DNA from: Oscillospiraceae bacterium
GTDB taxonomy: Bacteria; Bacillota; Clostridia; Oscillospirales; Oscillospiraceae
Direction of reading: 5' to 3'
NCBI GenBank assembly: GCA_022800525.1
Contig: JAAWQM010000013.1
Location: forward strand, 1-55,888
DNA length: 55,888 bases
The position numbers and the translations under genes are program-made. The notes beneath the pieces are model-generated. The model worked only from the letters and a program-made list of their open reading frames with translations. It searched no databases and had not been told where the DNA came from. Each line of letters opens with the position of its first letter. The stretch's first letter is position 1. Shown one piece after another: positions 1 to 10,776 of the stretch.

Positions 1-1
1 T

Positions 2-517
2 CCCGTGTCCATCCTGACCCCGGAGCAGACCCAGTACTACTTCCTGTCCGGCTTCACCTCCAAGCTGGCCGGCACCGAGCGGGGCATCACCGAGCCCACT
101 CCCACCTTCTCCGCCTGCTTCGGTCAGGCCTTCCTGGAGCTGCATCCCACCAAGTACGGCGAGGAGCTGGTCAAGAAGATGCAGAAGAGCGGCGCCAAGG
201 CCTATCTGGTCAATACCGGCTGGAACGGCACTGGCAAGCGCATCTCCATCAAGGATACCCGCGGCATCATCGACGCCATCCTGGACGGCTCCATCCTCAA
301 GGCTGAGACCAAGACCATCCCCTATTTCAACCTGGCTGTGCCCACCTCCCTGCCCGGTGTGGATCCCGCGATCCTGGATCCCCGCGATACCTACGGCGAT
401 CCCTCCGAGTGGGACACCAAGGCCAAGGATCTGGCTGGCCGCTTCGTGAAGAACTTCGTCAAGTATACCGGCAACGACGCCGGCAAGGCCCTCGTGGACG
501 CTGGTCCCAAGATCTGA
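2..517 (+). CDS. pckA: Phosphoenolpyruvate carboxykinase (ATP), C-terminal part
   Basis: This is the last ~171 residues of an ATP-type PEP carboxykinase, which interconverts oxaloacetate plus ATP with PEP, CO2 and ADP in the cytosol. The visible part carries family landmarks: the FSACFGQAF and LHPTKYGE blocks, then [14 protein letters not shown], then the C-terminal substrate-loop region with [11 protein letters not shown]. The frame is open from base 2, so the gene enters from outside the window; the GTG at base 5 is just an internal valine. In anaerobic gut Firmicutes this enzyme often works in the PEP-to-oxaloacetate direction and makes ATP, but direction cannot be read from sequence. A compact terminator follows 20 bases after the TGA, so it ends its transcript. 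Family assignment is firm. Confidence 0.95.
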   Translation, partial: PVSILTPEQTQYYFLSGFTSKLAGTERGITEPTPTFSACFGQAFLELHPTKYGEELVKKMQKSGAKAYLVNTGWNGTGKRISIKDTRGIIDAILDGSILKAETKTIPYFNLAVPTSLPGVDPAILDPRDTYGDPSEWDTKAKDLAGRFVKNFVKYTGNDAGKALVDAGPKI

Positions 518-536
518 GCGCGATTTACCGGAATAT

Positions 537-566
537 GAAAACAGGACGCTTCGGCGTCCTGTTTCT
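537..566 (+). terminator. Rho-independent terminator of pckA
   Basis: A perfect 9-bp stem ACAGGACGC/GCGTCCTGT (541-549 and 554-562) is closed by a stable TTCG tetraloop. It is preceded by AAAA and followed by TTTCTTT. It lies 20 bases past the pckA stop and upstream of the next promoter. Confidence 0.85.
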
Positions 567-612
567 TTGCGCCATGTCTTCTCCGTCCTGCCGCCGGGAG
601 AGTTTCCCTCTT

Positions 613-630
613 TGTAACAGTTATGTTACA
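613..630. promoter_or_regulatory. Perfect palindrome upstream of ABC exporter promoter (candidate operator)
   Basis: TGTAACA-GTTA-TGTTACA is a perfect 7-bp inverted repeat with a 4-base spacer. Its right end is 25 bases upstream of the -35 box of the exporter promoter, a usual place for an activator site. The regulator is not in the window. It resembles TnrA or CRP/FNR-type half sites but fits neither consensus exactly. Confidence 0.5.
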
Positions 631-655
631 TTTTTTCCAAATTCATAATGTGTTG

Positions 656-684
656 TTGACAGACGGACAGCGAAGTGATAGACT
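656..684 (+). promoter_or_regulatory. Sigma-A promoter of the ABC exporter operon
   Basis: TTGACA (656-661) and TAGACT (679-684) are separated by 17 bases. Transcription would begin near 691, giving a ~35-base leader before the GTG start at 727. Confidence 0.75.
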
Positions 685-726
685 GTCCGGGAAGAAATTC
701 AGACCAGTAAATTTGAGGAAAGGATA

Positions 727-2523
727 GTGGGTAAAAACGGTATGATTTTCGGGAAATACATCAACAAATACTACATAAAATACGCCGGATGGCTGCTGCT
801 GGGGCTGGCGGCGCTGATTATGGTGGACTACATGCAGCTCATCACGCCCAATCTGTACCAAATGGTAATCAATGGCATGAACCAAGGCTGGGTCATGGTG
901 GACGGCGTACAGATGGCCTTTGACATGGACTTTCTGCTGGACCGGATTTGTATGCCTATGGTCTGGATCGTGCTGTCCATGGTGGTGGGCCGTTTCCTGT
1001 GGCGCGTGTGCATCTTCGGCGCGGCCATCAAGGTGGAGACCGACCTGCGCAACGAGATGTTCTCCCACGCCAAGGATCTCTCCCGTCAGTTCTACCAGGA
1101 GAACAAGGTGGGCGGCCTCATGAGCCTGTTCACCAACGATCTGGAGACCGTGCAGGACTGCTACGGCTCCGGCATCCTCATGTTCTTCGACGCGCTGTTC
1201 CTGGGCGTGCTGGCAGTCATCAAAATGTGGAACATGAATCCGCTGATGACGGTCTTTTCCATGATCCCCATGGCGCTGTTGCTGGCCTCCAGCGCGGTGG
1301 TTGGGCAGTATATGAGCAAGAAGTGGGATATCCGCCAGGAGGCCTTTTCCAAGCTCAGCGACTTCTCCCAGGAGAGCTTCTCCGGCATCTCCGTCATCAA
1401 GGCCTTTGTCAAGGAGGCCAAGGAGCTGCTGGCCTTCAAGAAGCTCAACAAGGAGAACGAGGTTGCCAACGTGGATTTCACCCGTTCCTCGGTGCTTCTG
1501 CGCATCCTGGTGACGCTGTTTGTGGAGTCTGTCATCTGCATCATCCTGGGCTACGGCGGCTATCTGGTGTACCGGGGCGACTTCAACGCCGGACAGCTGA
1601 TGGAGTTCATCGGCTACTTCAACGCCATCGTCTGGCCTATCATGGCGGTATCTGAGCTGATTGACATGACAAGCCGGGGCCGCGCTTCCCTCAAGCGTAT
1701 CAGCGAGCTGCTGGACGCCAAGCAGGACGTCATCGACCGCCCCGGCGTCCACGAGCTGGAGAACGTCAAGGGCGACATCGAGTTCCGCCACCTGACCTTC
1801 CGCTATCCCGACGGGGAGTACGACGCCCTTCAGGATGTATCCTTCACCATCCGGGCCGGGGAGAACGTGGGGCTGGTGGGCCGCACCGGCTCCGGCAAGA
1901 CCACCCTGGTGGACCTGCTGCTACGCACCTGCAACGTGCCCGACGGCACCGTGTTTCTGGACGGCAACGACGTCAACGCCGTAGCCATCCGGGACGTGCG
2001 GCAGGCGGTGGCCTATGTGCCCCAGGATAACTTCCTGTTCAGCGACACCATCTCCCGGAACATCGGCTTCACCACCAGCGCCCCCGATGAGAACAAGGTG
2101 GCCGCCGCCGCTGTCCTGGCGGACGTGGACAACGACGTCCGGGGGTTCAGCGAGGGCTACCGCACCGTCCTGGGCGAGCGTGGCGTCACCGTCTCCGGCG
2201 GGCAGAAGCAGCGCATCTCCATCGCCCGGGCGCTGATGAAGGACGCGCCCATCCTGATTCTGGACGACTCCGTCTCCGCTGTGGATACCAGCACGGAGCG
2301 GGCCATCCTGGATAACCTCCGGTCCACCCGGAACGGGCGCACCACCATCCTGATCGCCCACCGGATCTCCACCATTGAGCAGATGGACCGCATCATCTTC
2401 ATCGACGACGGCAAGGTGGCCGCCACCGGCCGTCACGAGGAGCTGTATGACACATGCAGCGCTTACCGCCACATGGTAGACCTGCAAAAACTGGAAGAGG
2501 AGGGAGAACGCCATAATGCGTGA
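727..2523 (+). CDS. ABC exporter half-transporter, degenerate-site subunit (BmrC/TM287-like)
   Basis: A fused membrane-ATPase half-exporter of 598 residues: six-helix ABC transmembrane domain (about residues 15-330), then a nucleotide-binding domain. Walker A is GRTGSGKTT (385-393), the signature is VSGGQ (489-493) and the H-loop is IAHRIST. Walker B reads LILDDS, with Asp514 in place of the catalytic glutamate. This is the pattern of the degenerate-site partner in heterodimeric exporters such as BmrCD or TM287/288, usually multidrug or peptide exporters. The start is GTG at 727 because GAGG at 715-718 is 8 bases upstream; ATG at 742 is the alternative. It overlaps the next gene by 8 bases, so the two are co-translated. 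Substrate unknown. Confidence 0.92.
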   Translation: MGKNGMIFGKYINKYYIKYAGWLLLGLAALIMVDYMQLITPNLYQMVINGMNQGWVMVDGVQMAFDMDFLLDRICMPMVWIVLSMVVGRFLWRVCIFGAAIKVETDLRNEMFSHAKDLSRQFYQENKVGGLMSLFTNDLETVQDCYGSGILMFFDALFLGVLAVIKMWNMNPLMTVFSMIPMALLLASSAVVGQYMSKKWDIRQEAFSKLSDFSQESFSGISVIKAFVKEAKELLAFKKLNKENEVANVDFTRSSVLLRILVTLFVESVICIILGYGGYLVYRGDFNAGQLMEFIGYFNAIVWPIMAVSELIDMTSRGRASLKRISELLDAKQDVIDRPGVHELENVKGDIEFRHLTFRYPDGEYDALQDVSFTIRAGENVGLVGRTGSGKTTLVDLLLRTCNVPDGTVFLDGNDVNAVAIRDVRQAVAYVPQDNFLFSDTISRNIGFTTSAPDENKVAAAAVLADVDNDVRGFSEGYRTVLGERGVTVSGGQKQRISIARALMKDAPILILDDSVSAVDTSTERAILDNLRSTRNGRTTILIAHRISTIEQMDRIIFIDDGKVAATGRHEELYDTCSAYRHMVDLQKLEEEGERHNA

Positions 2524-4408
2524 GTATTTGCCTGTACTGATCGTAGGCGCGATCATCGGCGTGTTTGCCATCGTATTCGTCGTCGCCTACCTCGGTGTGA
2601 AAAACAAAAAGGAGGCCCTGGGCTTCAACCGCCACATCCCGGACGGGGAGATCATCCGCCGTCTTGCGAAGTACGCTCTGCCCTACAAGAAGGAGTTTGC
2701 GCTGGTTCTGGTCATCATGCTGGTCTCCATCTCCTATGAGCTGGCCGCGCCGCTGATTATGGGCCGGATTGAGGAGCTGATCAAGGACCGCTTCCCCCTC
2801 AGCAGCCTGTACCGATGGGTGGGCCTGTATGTGAGCTTCCTGATTGTCTCTATGCTGTGTACCTATTTTCAATCCATCATTCTGCAAAAGACGGGACAGA
2901 AGGTCCTCTCCGCCCTGCGGCAGGACCTGTTCACCCACATTGAGAGCCTGTCCCATGATCAGCTCAACAAGATCCCCGTGGGCAAGCTGGTGACCCGTGT
3001 AGCCAACGACACCAACGCCATCTCCATGATGTTCACCAACATCCTGGTGAACATGGCAAAGAATGTGTTCATTGTCGTGGGCGTGCTGGCCGCCATGCTG
3101 ATGCTGAACTACGCCCTGACCCTGATGATTCTGTGCTTCGTGCCATTCCTGGTGCTGTTCACCCTGATCTTCCGGAAGTTCACCCGGAAGGTCTACCGGG
3201 TGGTGAAGGACCGCACCACGGACATCAACACCTTCCTCTCCGAAAACCTGTCCGGCATCAAGATCACCCAGATCTTCAACCAGGAGCAGAGGAAGCTGGA
3301 CGAATTCCTGGAGAAGAGCCAGCAGCTGAAAAAGGCCAAGCAGAACCAGATTTTCGTATTCAGTATTTTCCGCCCCATGGTATACATGCTGTATATTTCC
3401 TCTGTGCTGTGCCTGCTGTACATGGGCGGCAGGGGATATATCCGGAATGTCACCTTTATGGGGCAGACCCTGTCCAGCGGCGTCATCGTCTCCTTCTACA
3501 TGTATATCTCCAAGTTCTTCAACCCCATCCAGAATCTGGCGGAGCAGTTCAACATGCTGCAGTCCGCCTTTGCCTCGGCGGAGAAGATCTTCACGGTCTT
3601 CGATATGGTCCCGGAGGTGGTGGACGAACCCGACGCCATTGAGCTGGATGAGATCCGGGGCGAAATCGAGTTCCAGGACGTCTGGTTCTCCTACATCCCC
3701 GGCGAATGGGTGCTCAAGGGCGTGTCCTTCCACGTCCACCCCCGGCAGACGGCGGCCTTCGTGGGCGCTACCGGCTCCGGCAAGACCACGATTCTCTCCC
3801 TGATCTGCCGCAACTACGATATCCAGAAGGGCCGCATCCTCATCGACGGCATTGACATCAAACGCATCAAGATCTCCTCCCTGCGCAAGCACTTCGGCCA
3901 GATGCTCCAGGATGTGTTCCTGTTCTCTGGCACCATCCGGGGGAACATCGTCCTGCGGGAGGAATCCTTCACTGACGACGAAATCTGGAACGCCTGCCGC
4001 TATGTCAACGCGGACTCCTTCATCAACAAGTTTGAGCAGGGGCTGGATGAGCCGGTCCGGGAGCGTGGCAGCAACTTTTCCGCCGGACAGCGGCAGCTAC
4101 TCAGCTTCGCCCGCACCATCATCCACCGCCCGGAGGTCATGATCCTGGACGAGGCCACCGCCAACATCGATACGGAGACGGAAATCCTGATTCAGGATTC
4201 CCTGGAGAAGATGAAGAGCATCGGCACCATGCTGATTGTGGCCCACCGGCTGTCCACCATTCAGCACGCGGACAACATCATCGTCCTCAACCGCGGCGAG
4301 ATTCTGGAGCAGGGCACCCACCAGGAGCTGCTTCACAAAAAGGGCCGGTATTACCAGCTCTACACCCTGCAATACAGCAAGCAGCAGCTGAAGATGAAGG
4401 GCGCGTGA
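2516..4408 (+). CDS. ABC exporter half-transporter, catalytic-site subunit (BmrD/TM288-like)
   Basis: The second half of the heterodimer, 630 residues. An extra N-terminal membrane segment (about 5-27) precedes the ABC transmembrane domain, then the ATPase domain with Walker A GATGSGKTT (417-425) and Walker B VMILDE with an intact Glu546. Its signature is FSAGQ (521-525) rather than LSGGQ. Pairing this weak signature with the Asp514 Walker B of the partner makes one inactive-type and one active ATP site, as is known for BmrCD-like exporters. Start ATG 2516 lies inside the end of the preceding gene, with AGGGAGAA just upstream. No strong terminator follows; the integrase islet begins about 45 bases later. 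Confidence 0.92.
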   Translation: MREYLPVLIVGAIIGVFAIVFVVAYLGVKNKKEALGFNRHIPDGEIIRRLAKYALPYKKEFALVLVIMLVSISYELAAPLIMGRIEELIKDRFPLSSLYRWVGLYVSFLIVSMLCTYFQSIILQKTGQKVLSALRQDLFTHIESLSHDQLNKIPVGKLVTRVANDTNAISMMFTNILVNMAKNVFIVVGVLAAMLMLNYALTLMILCFVPFLVLFTLIFRKFTRKVYRVVKDRTTDINTFLSENLSGIKITQIFNQEQRKLDEFLEKSQQLKKAKQNQIFVFSIFRPMVYMLYISSVLCLLYMGGRGYIRNVTFMGQTLSSGVIVSFYMYISKFFNPIQNLAEQFNMLQSAFASAEKIFTVFDMVPEVVDEPDAIELDEIRGEIEFQDVWFSYIPGEWVLKGVSFHVHPRQTAAFVGATGSGKTTILSLICRNYDIQKGRILIDGIDIKRIKISSLRKHFGQMLQDVFLFSGTIRGNIVLREESFTDDEIWNACRYVNADSFINKFEQGLDEPVRERGSNFSAGQRQLLSFARTIIHRPEVMILDEATANIDTETEILIQDSLEKMKSIGTMLIVAHRLSTIQHADNIIVLNRGEILEQGTHQELLHKKGRYYQLYTLQYSKQQLKMKGA

Positions 4409-4451
4409 CCACGCTCCCCGGCGGCAAAAAATCTGAATTCAGCTCTTTATT

Positions 4452-4501
4452 AAATCCTCCTTCTGTGCGAAATTATATTATATCGCACAAAAGGAGGATT
4501 T
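4452..4501 (+). promoter_or_regulatory. Large inverted repeat holding the integrase ribosome site
   Basis: Left arm AAATCCTCCTT-C-TGTGCGA (4452-4470) pairs with right arm TCGCACA-A-AAGGAGGATTT (4483-4501) around a 12-base AT-rich loop. That is 18 paired bases with one C/A mismatch. The Shine-Dalgarno sequence AAGGAGGA of the recombinase sits in the right arm directly before its ATG. In RNA it would be base-paired, so translation should be low unless the fold is opened or transcription starts inside the loop. The DNA palindrome could also be a binding site for the recombinase or a repressor. Confidence 0.7.
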
Positions 4502-4502
4502 T

Positions 4503-5339
4503 ATGACAATTTTGAAGGAAGACATTGCGCGGTTTGTGCGCCAGCTTCGCGCCGAATGCCGCAGCGCGGGCACGATTGAGAAATACCTGCGGGACGGGCG
4601 GGCCTTTGCCGGCTGGCTGGACGGACGGCCGCTGACCACGGAGACCGCCGCCCTGTGGCGGGAGCATCTGCTGGATCGGGGGTATGCCTCCGCTACCATC
4701 AATTCCATGCTGGCCGCCGTCAATGCGCTCCTCGGATTTCTGGGCTGTGAGGAGTGCAGGCTCAGGCTTCTGCGCGTTCAGCGCCGCACCTTCCGGGCCC
4801 AGGACAAGGAGCTGACGCGGGCCGAATACCAGAAGCTCCTGGACACAGCCAACGTCTTGGGGCAGGAGCGTCTGGCCCTCCTGATGGAAACCATCTGCGC
4901 CACAGGAATCCGCGTATCGGAGGTCAGGTACGTCACGGTTGAAGCCGCGCAGCGGGGTCGGGCGGAGATCAGTCTGAAGGGCAAGATCCGGACGATCCTG
5001 CTGCCCGCCAGACTCTGCCGGAAGCTGTTGAAATACGCGAAGCGGCAGGAAACCGTCTCCGGCGAGATTTTTGTTACCAGAAGCGGAAAGAGCCTGTCCC
5101 GCCGCCAGATCTGGCGGGAGATGAAGCAGCTGTGTGCCAGGGCGGGGGTGGCTCCATCCAAGGTGTTCCCCCACAATCTCCGGCACCTGTTCGCCGCCGT
5201 TTTTTACCGGGCCTGCCGGGACATTGTGAAGCTGGCGGACATCCTGGGGCACAGCTCCATCAATACGACGAGAATCTATCTCATGACCACCGGTGCGGAA
5301 CATGCCCGGCAATTGGAAAAGCTGGGGCTGGTCACATAG
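4503..5339 (+). CDS. Solitary tyrosine recombinase (phage-integrase family)
   Basis: A 278-residue site-specific recombinase. The N-terminal SAM-like core-binding domain covers about residues 5-85 and the catalytic domain about 100-275. All expected catalytic residues are visible: Arg137 (TGIRVSE), Lys159 or Lys161 (SLKGKIR), His224 and Arg227 (PHNLRHLF), His250 (LGHSS) and the nucleophile Tyr259 (TTRIYL). Length is that of small XerC-like or invertase-type enzymes rather than large phage integrases. It stands alone, without an excisionase or phage genes, after a ribosome site buried in a hairpin. It may move a small element or invert a local site, but no flanking inverted target pair was recognised. 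Confidence 0.9.
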   Translation: MTILKEDIARFVRQLRAECRSAGTIEKYLRDGRAFAGWLDGRPLTTETAALWREHLLDRGYASATINSMLAAVNALLGFLGCEECRLRLLRVQRRTFRAQDKELTRAEYQKLLDTANVLGQERLALLMETICATGIRVSEVRYVTVEAAQRGRAEISLKGKIRTILLPARLCRKLLKYAKRQETVSGEIFVTRSGKSLSRRQIWREMKQLCARAGVAPSKVFPHNLRHLFAAVFYRACRDIVKLADILGHSSINTTRIYLMTTGAEHARQLEKLGLVT

Positions 5340-5472
5340 AGGCTTTGGCGGAATAGACAAAATTTTTCTTTTGCCCTATCAGGGCGTGAAATACCTGTTA
5401 TCATTATATCATAATTGCGTTCTGCTTGAAGCGCATTTATGTATTTTCGTCATAATGACAAGAAAACAATAG

Positions 5473-5541
5473 AAAAGAGCGCAAAAAACAAGGGGCTGCA
5501 AGATCGCTTTTTTGCAGTCCTGGTTTTTTGCGCTCTTTTTT
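5473..5541. terminator. Very long nested hairpin, bidirectional terminator-like
   Basis: A perfect 17-bp outer stem (5473-5489 with 5523-5539) is made of AAAAGAGCGC plus AAAAAAC and its complement. Inside it lies a second stem, GGGCTGCAA (5493-5501) with TTGCAGTCC (5512-5520), containing one G-U pair. The outer arms start with an A run and end with a T run, so it can terminate transcription both ways. It isolates the recombinase from the AP2 gene. Its size also suits an attachment or resolution site. Confidence 0.7.
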
Positions 5542-5579
5542 GTTCACTTTTCCCCTGCTTTACAGGAAATGGCTGGCCG

Positions 5580-5609
5580 CTGTTGACAAAAGAAAAATTT
5601 TGTCAACAG
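5580..5609. promoter_or_regulatory. 12-bp perfect palindrome upstream of the AP2 gene
   Basis: CTGTTGACAAAA (5580-5591) and TTTTGTCAACAG (5598-5609) flank GAAAAA. The repeat lies 18 bases before the ATG and contains a -35-like TTGACA on each strand, without a matching -10. It could be an operator, or an RNA hairpin controlling ribosome access. The AP2 protein itself is a candidate binder; that is inference. Confidence 0.55.
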
Positions 5610-5627
5610 AAGGGAGCGCGGCAGGAC

Positions 5628-6101
5628 ATGAGTCATTCGAGAAAAAAACTGGACCTGACCGGCCAGCGGTTTGGACGGCTGACCGTGCTGGAGCAGGCGG
5701 AGAACGTGAACGGCAGGACAGCCTGGAGGTGCAGGTGCGACTGCGGCAGGGAGACTATTGCAAAAAGCTGCCACCTCCGCAACGGCCACGTGCGGAGCTG
5801 CGGCTGCGCCAGGGACGGCTGCCTGACTTACGTGGATGGTACCTGCGTGGAGCTGCTGCGGGCGAAGACTGTGCGCCGCAACAACACCAGCGGCGTCCCC
5901 GGCGTGGACTGGCGGGCCTCCAAGCACAGCTGGCGGGCGTCCATCTGCTTCAAAGGGAAGCGGTACTATCTGGGCAGCTACGCCCGGTTTGAGGACGCAG
6001 TGAAGGCCCGGAAGCTGGCGGAGGAAAACCTGCATGACAGCTTTCTGCGCGAATTTGAGAGGGAGGCGCAGGCGGAGCGGCAGGCTATACCGTCTGATTG
6101 A
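5628..6101 (+). CDS. AP2-domain DNA-binding protein with N-terminal Cys-rich module
   Basis: A 157-residue protein. Residues 10-60 hold the LTGQRFGRLTV block followed by cysteines 35, 37, 39, 48, 58 and 60, probably a small zinc-binding module. Residues 88-135 (SGVPGVDWRASKHSWRA and on, with YLGSYARFEDAVKA) match bacterial AP2 DNA-binding domains, which are common in phage and mobile genes of Firmicutes, often beside HNH nucleases. No nuclease motif is seen here. ATG 5628 was chosen because the open frame further upstream runs through two large hairpins; AGGGAG lies 11 bases before it. It sits between the recombinase and the atp operon as part of a two-gene islet. Role in the cell unknown. 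Confidence 0.75.
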   Translation: MSHSRKKLDLTGQRFGRLTVLEQAENVNGRTAWRCRCDCGRETIAKSCHLRNGHVRSCGCARDGCLTYVDGTCVELLRAKTVRRNNTSGVPGVDWRASKHSWRASICFKGKRYYLGSYARFEDAVKARKLAEENLHDSFLREFEREAQAERQAIPSD

Positions 6102-6230
6102 TATTCCGTACCCATTGCTGAAATCTTCCATCCCCGCATCCTGTTTTTTTCCCCGATTCCGTCCATCCTGCCGCACCGTTTGTGTCTCCCTCTATGATTT
6201 CCGTTTCTGATCGATGTTGCTTTTGTGACA

Positions 6231-6287
6231 TAAAAGCTCCCCCTATGATTGACAGTTTTGTTCTTTCCCTGTCACTCATAGAGGGAG
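6231..6287 (-). terminator. Terminator of the atp operon
   Basis: On the minus strand CTCCCTCTATGA pairs with TCATAGGGGGAG (one G-U pair), extended by TGACAG/CTGTCA, with a 13-base loop and then CTTTTATG. It lies about 20 bases beyond the atpC stop. A further copy of the right arm, at 6186-6199, could pair with the left arm instead. Confidence 0.7.
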
Positions 6288-6307
6288 TATATCATTATAG
6301 CTCCCGG

Positions 6308-9023
<2,716 letters not shown>

Positions 9024-9027
9024 GGGC

Positions 9028-10776
9028 TCACCTCTTCCTCCATGCCGCCGCCCGCTCCCTGGCGGCGGTTATGATCTCTTCCCGGTCCTGATCCGTCAGG
9101 ATGCCTGTGCGCTCGATCTGGCCGCACAGCCCCTGGTGATGGAGCTGGAAGAAGTCCAGCAGCTCCGCCATAAAGGGGGCGATGCCGTCCATTGGGATGT
9201 CCTCCATGGCGTGGTTCAGGGCGGCGACCAGCAGGATGACCTGCTGGTACTGCTGCAAGGGCTGGTACTGGCCCTGCCGCAGCATCCGCATCAGCCCCTG
9301 GCCGTAGACCAGCTGCCGCTTGGTGGCGTCGTCCAGGTCACTGGAGAACTGGGTGAACACCTCCATCTCGCGGTACTGGGCCAGATCCAGGCGGATGGCT
9401 CCGGCGGCCTTTTTCATGGCCTTGGTCTGGGCGTCGCCGCCCACGCGAGAGACCGACAGGCCCACGTTCACCGCCGGGCGCTGTCCGGAGAAGAACAGGC
9501 TGCTCTCCAGAAAGATCTGACCGTCGGTGATGGAGATGATGTTGGTGGGGATATAGGCGGACACGTCGCCCGCCTGGGTCTCCACAATGGGCAGGGCGGT
9601 CATGCTGCCGCCGCCCCGCTCCTCACTGAGCTGGGCGGACCGCTCCAGCAGCCGGGAGTGGAGGTAGAACACGTCCCCCGGGAACGCCTCCCGCCCCGGT
9701 GACCGGCCCAGCAGCAGGCTGAGGGTCCGGTAGGCGATGGCGTGCTTGCTCAGGTCATCGTAGACGATGAGCACGTCATTGCCCTGCTCCATGAAGTACT
9801 CGGCGATGGCGCAGCCCGCGTAGGGGGCGATATATTGCAGCGGCGCGGGGTCACTGGCGGAGGCGTGGACGACGATGGTGTAGTCCATGGCGCCTCTGGA
9901 GCGCAGGTTCTCTGTCAGCTGGGCCACGGAGCTGGTCTTCTGTCCGATGGACACGTAGATGCAGATGACGTCCTTGCCCTTCTGGTTGAGGATGGTGTCC
10001 AGGGCGATGGCGGTCTTGCCGGTCTGCCGGTCGCCGATAATCAGCTCCCGCTGGCCCTTCCCGATGGGGAACATGGAGTCGATGGCCAGGATGCCGGTTT
10101 CCAGAGGCCGGCTGACGCTCTGACGGTCGATGATGCCGGGAGCGGGGGACTCGATGGGGCGGTAGGCCCGCACGGGGATGTCGCCCTTGCCGTCAATGGC
10201 CCCGCCCAGGGCATCCACCACCCGGCCGATCATGTCCTCGCTCACGCCGATGCCCGCCGTCCTGCCGGTGCGCCAGACGGGGCTGCCCTGGCGGAGCTTG
10301 TCGCCGTTCTCAAAAAGGATGCACCCGGTCTCGTGCTCCCGCAGGTCCTGGATCATGCCCCGCACGCCGTGGTTGAAGAGCAGAATCTCGCCGTAGGTTG
10401 CGTAGTCCAGCTCAGCCACGGTGGCGATGCCGTCGCCGATGGAGACCACACGGCCCTCCTCCTCGGCGATGACCTCCGGCTGCCAGGACTCCACGGCCTT
10501 CCGCAGCAGGGGAATGACCTTATCTGACTCCTCTCCCTGGATGCGGGAGAGGGCGCTTCTCAGCTGGCGGAGCCGTCCGTCGATGCTCCAATCGTAGCTG
10601 TCCAGTCCCACCTCCAGCCGGAAGCCCTTGGGAAACTCCCAGCTCTCCTCCCAGACCAGGGGGATCTCCTCATCATACCGGGATTCCAGAAACTCCTGGA
10701 ACCGCTTGGTTTGTTCCGGCGTGGGCGGCTGGTTGGAGTAGAGGACGGCCCGCCGCTCGACAGGTTTCTCACGCAT
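9028..10776 (-). CDS. atpA: ATP synthase alpha subunit with N-terminal delta (OSCP) C-terminal-like domain
   Basis: 582 residues; alpha is normally ~500-510. Residues ~85-582 are a complete alpha chain, with the IGDGIATV beta-barrel block, P-loop GDRQTGKT (248-255) and VGLSVSRVGGDAQ. Residues ~18-78 (TPEQTKRFQEFLESRY, then FRLEVGLDSYDWSIDGRLR and a leucine-rich helix) match the C-terminal domain of the delta subunit, where a helix, a GG-type strand and D-G-S-I-x-x-R-L are typical. There is no separate atpH: the atpF stop overlaps this start by 8 bases. ATG 10776 is preceded by AAGGAGGAG. I infer that this domain binds the b stalk and that the delta N-terminal bundle, which normally clamps alpha N-termini, has been lost because the link is covalent. 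Confidence 0.93.
   Translation of the reverse strand: MREKPVERRAVLYSNQPPTPEQTKRFQEFLESRYDEEIPLVWEESWEFPKGFRLEVGLDSYDWSIDGRLRQLRSALSRIQGEESDKVIPLLRKAVESWQPEVIAEEEGRVVSIGDGIATVAELDYATYGEILLFNHGVRGMIQDLREHETGCILFENGDKLRQGSPVWRTGRTAGIGVSEDMIGRVVDALGGAIDGKGDIPVRAYRPIESPAPGIIDRQSVSRPLETGILAIDSMFPIGKGQRELIIGDRQTGKTAIALDTILNQKGKDVICIYVSIGQKTSSVAQLTENLRSRGAMDYTIVVHASASDPAPLQYIAPYAGCAIAEYFMEQGNDVLIVYDDLSKHAIAYRTLSLLLGRSPGREAFPGDVFYLHSRLLERSAQLSEERGGGSMTALPIVETQAGDVSAYIPTNIISITDGQIFLESSLFFSGQRPAVNVGLSVSRVGGDAQTKAMKKAAGAIRLDLAQYREMEVFTQFSSDLDDATKRQLVYGQGLMRMLRQGQYQPLQQYQQVILLVAALNHAMEDIPMDGIAPFMAELLDFFQLHHQGLCGQIERTGILTDQDREEIITAARERAAAWRKR

Noticed and set aside
4400-5640. Invertible promoter flanked by recombinase target repeats
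   Set aside because: Several inverted repeats exist, but no pair flanks a promoter and no repeat arm is shared between the two sides of the recombinase gene.
6085-6231. 48-codon minus-strand frame after the atp operon with GGGGGAG upstream
   Set aside because: The ribosome-like site is part of the terminator stem and the frame runs into the AP2 gene; no protein-like character is clear.
10560-10776. Mis-set start of atpA making the delta-like extension an artefact
   Set aside because: The ATG at 10776 has a strong AAGGAGGAG, and the extension matches delta C-terminal features; no better start lies near the usual alpha N-terminus.
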